From the NCBI GenBank assembly GCA_023395575.1, contig JAEWZA010000283.1:1-7164 (forward strand): DNA of 7,164 nt. The letters run 5' to 3'. This document shows, in pieces, positions 5,502-7,164 of this stretch. A program made the translations under genes and the position numbers. Below the pieces are notes generated by a model that had not been told where the DNA came from, ran no database searches, and saw only the letters and a list, made by a program, of their open reading frames with translations. Numbering within the stretch: the stretch's first letter is position 1; each line of letters begins with the position of its first letter. The stretch is from Bacillota bacterium (GTDB taxonomy: Bacteria > Bacillota > Clostridia > Acetivibrionales > DSM-1351).

Positions 5502-6806
5502 ATGATAGACCTTAATAAGTATCAATATAAATTACAATCAAAAGATTATATAGAGTATATTGGCAAGGTATCTAAAGTTGTTGGATTAACTATAGAGTCT
5601 GATGGGCCACAAGCAAGTATTGGAGATTTATGCAATATTCAGGTTTTAAAAGGTGAACCAATTAAAGCAGAAGTTGTTGGCTTTAAGGATGATAAAGTGT
5701 TGCTTATGCCATTAGGTGAAATGACTGGTATTTCCCCTGGTAGTATAGTTTCAGCAAATGGCGAGATTCTGTCTGTAGCAGTTGGACCAGAATTGGTTGG
5801 AAGGGTACTTGATGGTTTAGGAAGTCCTATGGATGGAAAAGGTCCTATAAATACAAAAGCTAACTATCCAACAATGAACAAACCACCAAATCCTATGACA
5901 AGAAAAAGGATTTCAGAACCGCTTTCTCTTGGAGTTAAGGCAATTGATGGATTGCTAACAGTGGGTAAAGGTCAGAGGGTTGGTATATTTGCTGGTAGTG
6001 GTGTTGGTAAGAGTACCTTGATGGGAATGATTGCTAGAAATACAAAGGCTGATATAAACGTAATTGCTCTTATAGGTGAGCGTGGAAGAGAAGTACGAGA
6101 ATTTATAGAAAAAGATTTATCAGAGGAAGGTTTAGCTAGATCAGTAGTAATTGTTGCAACATCAGACCAACCTGCACTTGTAAGACTAAAAGGCGCTTTA
6201 GTTGCAACAGCCATTGCCGAGTATTTCAGAGATAGTGGTAAGGATGTTTTGCTTTTGATGGATTCACTTACCAGATATGCAATGGCACAAAGGGAAGTTG
6301 GACTTTCTATTGGTGAACCTCCTGTATCCCGTGGATATACTCCGTCAGTGTTTTCAGTTTTTCCAAAGTTATTGGAAAGAGCGGGTACAGATGAAAATGG
6401 TTCAATTACAGGATTATATACCGTTTTGGTAGATGGTGATGACTTGACGGAGCCTGTTACAGATACCGCAAGAGGTATATTAGATGGACATATTGTTTTG
6501 TCCAGAGCATTAGCTAATAAGAATCATTATCCTGCAATAGATGTTTTAGCAAGTGTAAGTAGGGTAATGGGTGACATTATAGATAAAGAACAAAAAAAGT
6601 GTGCATCGGACATCAAAAAAACCATGGCAATTTACAAGGAATCTGAGGATATGATAAATATCGGTGCATATACAAAGGGTAGCAGTGAAAAAATTGACTA
6701 TGCTATTAAATATAATGATGCAATAACTGAATTTTTACAGCAGGAAACAGGACAAAAAGTGTCCTTTGATGAAGTGAGAGATAATGTTTTAAACTTGCTC
6801 AAATAA
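5502..6806 (+). CDS. fliI: FliI, flagellum-specific export ATPase
   Basis: FliI is the hexameric ATPase of the flagellar type III export apparatus and is homologous to the F1 beta subunit; it works with FliH and FliJ beneath the export gate. The 434-residue product is full length. It has an N-terminal beta-barrel (about 15-90), a Walker A loop AGSGVGKST at 164-172, the catalytic-glutamate motif GERGRE at 192-197 (E193), and Walker B VLLLMD at 249-254. The export-ATPase signature SLTRYAMAQREVGLSIGEPP follows (255-274), then SRGYTPSVF (276-284). R335 in SRALANKNHYPAID is the likely arginine finger by homology. The C-terminal helical domain ends at 434. The ATG at 5502 follows AGGAGG (5486-5491) at ten bases; the longer in-frame TTG at 5442 falls inside the preceding hairpin and adds a Cys-rich tail foreign to the family. 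All catalytic residues are intact. Confidence 0.98.
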   Translation: MIDLNKYQYKLQSKDYIEYIGKVSKVVGLTIESDGPQASIGDLCNIQVLKGEPIKAEVVGFKDDKVLLMPLGEMTGISPGSIVSANGEILSVAVGPELVGRVLDGLGSPMDGKGPINTKANYPTMNKPPNPMTRKRISEPLSLGVKAIDGLLTVGKGQRVGIFAGSGVGKSTLMGMIARNTKADINVIALIGERGREVREFIEKDLSEEGLARSVVIVATSDQPALVRLKGALVATAIAEYFRDSGKDVLLLMDSLTRYAMAQREVGLSIGEPPVSRGYTPSVFSVFPKLLERAGTDENGSITGLYTVLVDGDDLTEPVTDTARGILDGHIVLSRALANKNHYPAIDVLASVSRVMGDIIDKEQKKCASDIKKTMAIYKESEDMINIGAYTKGSSEKIDYAIKYNDAITEFLQQETGQKVSFDEVRDNVLNLLK

Positions 6807-6810
6807 GTTT
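6791..6810 (+). other. Small hairpin across the fliI stop codon
   Basis: AAACTTG (6791-6797) can pair with TAAGTTT (6804-6810), six Watson-Crick pairs plus a terminal G-U, around the 6-nt loop CTCAAA. The 3' arm begins with the fliI TAA and ends one base before the fliJ Shine-Dalgarno (AGGAGG, 6812-6817). Terminating ribosomes would cover it. The stem is AT-rich and weak, so an effect on fliJ translation is only conceivable. Confidence 0.25.
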
Positions 6811-6827
6811 TAGGAGGCTAAGAGGTA

Positions 6828-7164
6828 ATGCATAAGTTTGCATTCAGATTAGAATCTGTTTTAAAACTAAAAACACAGATGGAAGATAATGCCAAGAATA
6901 ATCTGGCTCGTGCCACAAAGGAGCTTGAAAATCAGAAGGTTTATCTTGAGGAACTGAAGAATGAGAATGATGCATCAATTAACAGCTTAACTGAAGAGGT
7001 TGATGAAGGAATACCAGTATATAGAGTAAGATTATATAATAATTATTTTTCATTAATGAAAGAAAAAATTGTTAAACAAAAAGATAATGTAAATATTGCA
7101 GAACACAATGTCGATACAAATAGAGAAGTATTGATTAAAGCAATGCAAGAGCGCAAGGTATTAG
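6828..7164 (+). CDS. fliJ: FliJ, flagellar export chaperone/central stalk protein, 5' part
   Basis: FliJ is a small coiled-coil protein that sits in the FliI hexamer pore like the F1 gamma subunit, couples ATPase to the FlhA gate and recycles export chaperones. The first 112 residues are present and the frame stays open to the right edge; family members have about 145-150, so roughly a quarter is missing. Visible features are the N-terminal FAFRLESVLKLKTQMEDNAK, matching the F-FRL-SVL-IK start of FliJ, a long charged heptad-like helix, and a second helix with VLIKAMQERKVL at 101-112, which matches the family's REAL-EAM-ERK region. The ATG at 6828 follows AGGAGG (6812-6817) by ten bases, and the gene lies 21 nt after fliI. 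The sequence is poorly conserved in general, but position and motifs make the call good. Confidence 0.9.
   Translation, partial: MHKFAFRLESVLKLKTQMEDNAKNNLARATKELENQKVYLEELKNENDASINSLTEEVDEGIPVYRVRLYNNYFSLMKEKIVKQKDNVNIAEHNVDTNREVLIKAMQERKVL

Noticed and set aside
1..7164. A novel defence, mobile or biosynthetic system
   Set aside because: All coding sequence is accounted for by trmFO and the canonical flgBC-fliEFGHIJ genes; no repeats, integrase, transposase or unexplained ORF was found.

Overview
The window is an ordinary but well-preserved piece of a clostridial flagellar (fla/che-type) operon on the + strand. The DNA is AT-rich, Shine-Dalgarno sites are strong and purine-rich, TTG starts are frequent, and the gene order is flgB-flgC-fliE-fliF-fliG-fliH-fliI-fliJ directly downstream of trmFO. 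Together these point to a motile, low-GC Firmicute of class Clostridia. A cellulolytic, Ruminiclostridium/Acetivibrio-like lineage is plausible from the look of the FliG and FliF sequences, but the sequence alone does not prove it.

Layout: 1-528 is the 3' end of trmFO (tRNA m5U54 methyltransferase), cut by the left edge. A 123-nt spacer (529-651) holds a weak terminator-like hairpin and a good vegetative-type promoter candidate. flgB and flgC (rod) follow 6 nt apart. A 130-nt spacer, unusually long for this operon and rich in inverted repeats, precedes fliE. A 106-nt spacer with a second promoter candidate and a hairpin precedes fliF. fliF, fliG, fliH and fliI then follow, with fliG and fliH overlapping by 8 nt and a strong hairpin placed on the fliH stop codon. 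fliJ starts 21 nt after fliI and runs off the right edge.

How the genes work together: FliF builds the MS ring in the membrane, and FliG sits on it as the rotor half of the switch. FliE links the MS ring to the rod, whose proximal parts are FlgB and FlgC. FliH, FliI and FliJ are the cytoplasmic ATPase complex that delivers export substrates to the flagellar type III secretion gate. The window thus encodes the base of the basal body plus the export motor, in near assembly order.

Four of the eight flagellar genes (flgB, fliF, fliG, fliH) are best read from TTG codons. I found no mobile element, CRISPR array, tRNA or rRNA, and nothing that amounts to a new system. The observations worth a second look are regulatory: the structured spacers, the hairpins on stop codons, and the absence of xerC/hslV/hslU/codY between trmFO and flgB.
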